A stretch of 64,000 nucleotides of DNA from an uncultured Atopobium sp. (GTDB taxonomy: Bacteria > Actinomycetota > Coriobacteriia > Coriobacteriales > Atopobiaceae): positions 30,829 to 94,828 of the forward strand of contig CAMXVQ010000003.1 in the NCBI GenBank assembly GCA_947252455.1, given 5' to 3'. The notes below the pieces were generated by a model. It did no database searches. It had not been told where the DNA came from and saw only the letters and a list, made by a program, of their open reading frames with translations. Below are positions 62,665-64,000 of the stretch, in pieces (positions within the stretch are counted from its first letter, which is position 1; the number at the start of each line of letters is the position of its first letter). The position numbers and the translations under genes are program-made.

Positions 62665-64000
62665 ATGCAAAAGCGAACTACCCCCCCCCTCATCTGTTTG
62701 CTACGCTATCTTATTATAGGTATTGTGGCGTGTGTACTCTGTATACCGCTTAATGCATATGCAGATGATCCCGCACAGTTTAATGTTGAAGAATGGCATT
62801 CCGCGTATTCGGGTGATTATAAGCAGATCAATAATATTTTTGATGGACAAAGCCAGCAAACTACTGCTGGTAATTCCCAATGGCGCTTGGTTCCTAATAA
62901 GGAAAATACCGAATATACGCTAGAAATTAAAGCGCCCGACGATGATCAACCTGGTGACGAAACGTTTGGTACTATTTACAACACCAATGGACCAACATGG
63001 CAATCATTGCCCGATTGGCGTGGTAAAACGATGGATTCAGGACAACCATATATTAAGTATCCTATTACCAAGATAGTCTTTTTAAAAAGCGATACCAAGA
63101 AAAATTATAATATCATGACGCCGCTTTCTCCTGATTGTAGCGGTGTAATAGCCTTTGATAACGGTATAAAAAGCATGTTTCAGGGTTTTAGTGAAGTAAA
63201 ATCTATTGATATGAGCGGTCTTGCTATTATTGATAATGATATAAGCAACACCGCAAATAAAGGTGCAAAAAATTGGTTTTCAGGCTGTTCGCAGCTTACA
63301 CAAATTGTATGGCCAAAAGAAAATAAAAAGCAAATTAGTGTAACTGACTTTTGGAAGGCGAACGATAAAGACAGTCTGCTTCAAGACTTTACCGCTCGTG
63401 GAGCTCAAACGTTAGAAAATATGCTGAGCGGTTGCACCTCACTTGAGACTATTGATCTAGGCAATATTAGCGGTGAGCACTTGAAAAATGAAGAGCTCGA
63501 ATACATTCAATACAATGGAACAACAAATATGTTCCAGGGTTGTGACAACCTCAAAAAAATAACGTTAAGCTCCACCTATAAAGTTCTTCCTCAGGGTGGA
63601 TGGTTTAGCGCGGGTACTGGTTTAAGAACTTTGGATGCTAATCAACATTGGGTTACAACAACAGCATATAACGGTAACGTTTTAAGTAAAACAAGTTCTG
63701 AACTTGAGCAATTTTATGCAAATCCTTCAGGCCAAAAACTTACGTGGGTAATTAAACAAGATATTGTAAACCATACGGTTACCTTTAAGGTTGAAGATGG
63801 AGCAACGTTTACTGGCGATAAAACTCAAACTGTTGCAGAAGGTGCAAAAGCAACAGAGCCTACAGCTCCAACAAAAGAAGGCTTTACCTTTGATGGTTGG
63901 TATGATGCTGATACCAAATGGGATTTTGCTAACACAAGTGTTACTAAAGATGTAACGCTTACGGCAAAGTTTACTAAGAAGGTTGTAAACCATACGGTTA
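62665..64000 (+). CDS. Surface protein with BspA/DUF285-like and InlB B-repeats (partial, runs off the window)
   Basis: The frame is open from ATG 62665 to the window end (445 codons, no stop), so the gene is truncated by the edge. A signal peptide (residues about 11-35, cleavage near NAYA-DDP) is preceded by a basic start and a run of nine C encoding TPPL. Residues about 100-310 have the DUF285/BspA-like pattern SMFQGFSEVKSIDMSGL, NMLSGCTSLETIDLGNI, NMFQGCDNLKKITLSS. From residue 368 a 73-residue InlB-type B repeat (GFTFDGWYDADTKWDFA) begins, with a second copy starting at 63985. Such proteins are wall-bound adhesins. The poly-C tract suggests phase variation. Confidence 0.88.
   Translation, partial: MQKRTTPPLICLLRYLIIGIVACVLCIPLNAYADDPAQFNVEEWHSAYSGDYKQINNIFDGQSQQTTAGNSQWRLVPNKENTEYTLEIKAPDDDQPGDETFGTIYNTNGPTWQSLPDWRGKTMDSGQPYIKYPITKIVFLKSDTKKNYNIMTPLSPDCSGVIAFDNGIKSMFQGFSEVKSIDMSGLAIIDNDISNTANKGAKNWFSGCSQLTQIVWPKENKKQISVTDFWKANDKDSLLQDFTARGAQTLENMLSGCTSLETIDLGNISGEHLKNEELEYIQYNGTTNMFQGCDNLKKITLSSTYKVLPQGGWFSAGTGLRTLDANQHWVTTTAYNGNVLSKTSSELEQFYANPSGQKLTWVIKQDIVNHTVTFKVEDGATFTGDKTQTVAEGAKATEPTAPTKEGFTFDGWYDADTKWDFANTSVTKDVTLTAKFTKKVVNHTV
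62681..62689 (+). repeat. Poly-C tract (C9) in the signal-peptide coding region
   Basis: Nine consecutive C at codons 6-9. With C9 the frame continues through the signal peptide. With C10 translation would stop after about 29 codons. Homopolymeric G/C tracts of this length near a start codon are typical slipped-strand phase-variation sites. Confidence 0.85.
63766..64000 (+). repeat. InlB-type B repeats, 219-bp period
   Basis: The unit starting VNHTVTFKVEDGATF at 63766 recurs at 63985 after exactly 219 bp (73 codons), identical over the 15 bases visible. More copies probably follow outside the window. Confidence 0.85.

Noticed and set aside
62665..62752. Frameshift between the surface-protein start codon and its signal peptide
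   Set aside because: An initial count of ten C gave a stop after 29 codons; recounting shows nine C and an open frame. The sensitivity to one base is itself reported as a finding.

Overview
The window (about 43% G+C by eye) looks like a chromosomal segment of a host-associated actinobacterium of the Coriobacteriia/Atopobiaceae type (Atopobium/Fannyhessea/Lancefieldella/Olsenella-like). This is inferred from gene content: a GalNAc-type mannose-family PTS, a T-box in front of pheST, D-lactate dehydrogenase plus carbamate kinase, Kup, a GlfT2-like glycosyltransferase, an ArgR, and a large surface protein with InlB-type B repeats. No rRNA, tRNA, CRISPR array or prophage was seen.

Layout. 0-2.7 kb: small Cys-rich membrane protein, a glutamine-synthetase-like gene and an OmpR-type regulator. 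2.8-10.8 kb: co-directional htrA, copA, ligA, an S33 peptidase and a 38-residue membrane protein. 11-22.9 kb: an apparently complete N-acetylgalactosamine pathway. Its genes encode PTS EIIA/EIIB/EIIC/EIID with a YajC-like protein, a GntR regulator, GalNAc-6-P deacetylase, the AgaS deaminase/isomerase, tagatose-6-P kinase and a GatY/KbaY-type aldolase, so GalNAc can be taken to DHAP and glyceraldehyde-3-P. Pyruvate kinase and D-lactate dehydrogenase (28.5-31 kb) continue towards lactate. A pair of 21-bp-spaced direct repeats lies upstream of both the PTS operon and ldhA, in the same orientation to each gene. 23-27 kb: T-box, pheS, pheT. 27-36.6 kb: Zn-PLC-like protein, GntR regulator, pyk, ldhA, arcC, an esterase-like lipoprotein, an ACT-domain protein and a TagO/WecA-type transferase. 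36.8 kb: a structured RNA resembling 6S RNA, then kup and an S10 carboxypeptidase.

41.2-44.6 kb is an accessory island. Two diverged copies of a ~390-bp segment, each containing a ~175-bp inverted-repeat (MITE-like) element, flank a DUF4097-type gene and a Doc/Phd toxin-antitoxin pair. A truncated second copy of the DUF4097 gene start and an AT-rich nucleoside phosphorylase gene follow. 44.7-62.4 kb returns to core genes: rlmKL, a phosphohexomutase, argR, a C39-like protein, deoC, a class A PBP, tyrS, a GlfT2-like glycosyltransferase, a U32 peptidase, an NFU-domain protein and lgt. The window ends inside a surface protein whose signal-peptide coding region begins with a run of nine C, a probable phase-variation switch.

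A recurring oddity is proteins that keep a catalytic fold while apparently losing canonical active-site residues: the glutamine synthetase homologue, the C39-like protein, the esterase-like lipoprotein and the N-terminal half of RlmKL.
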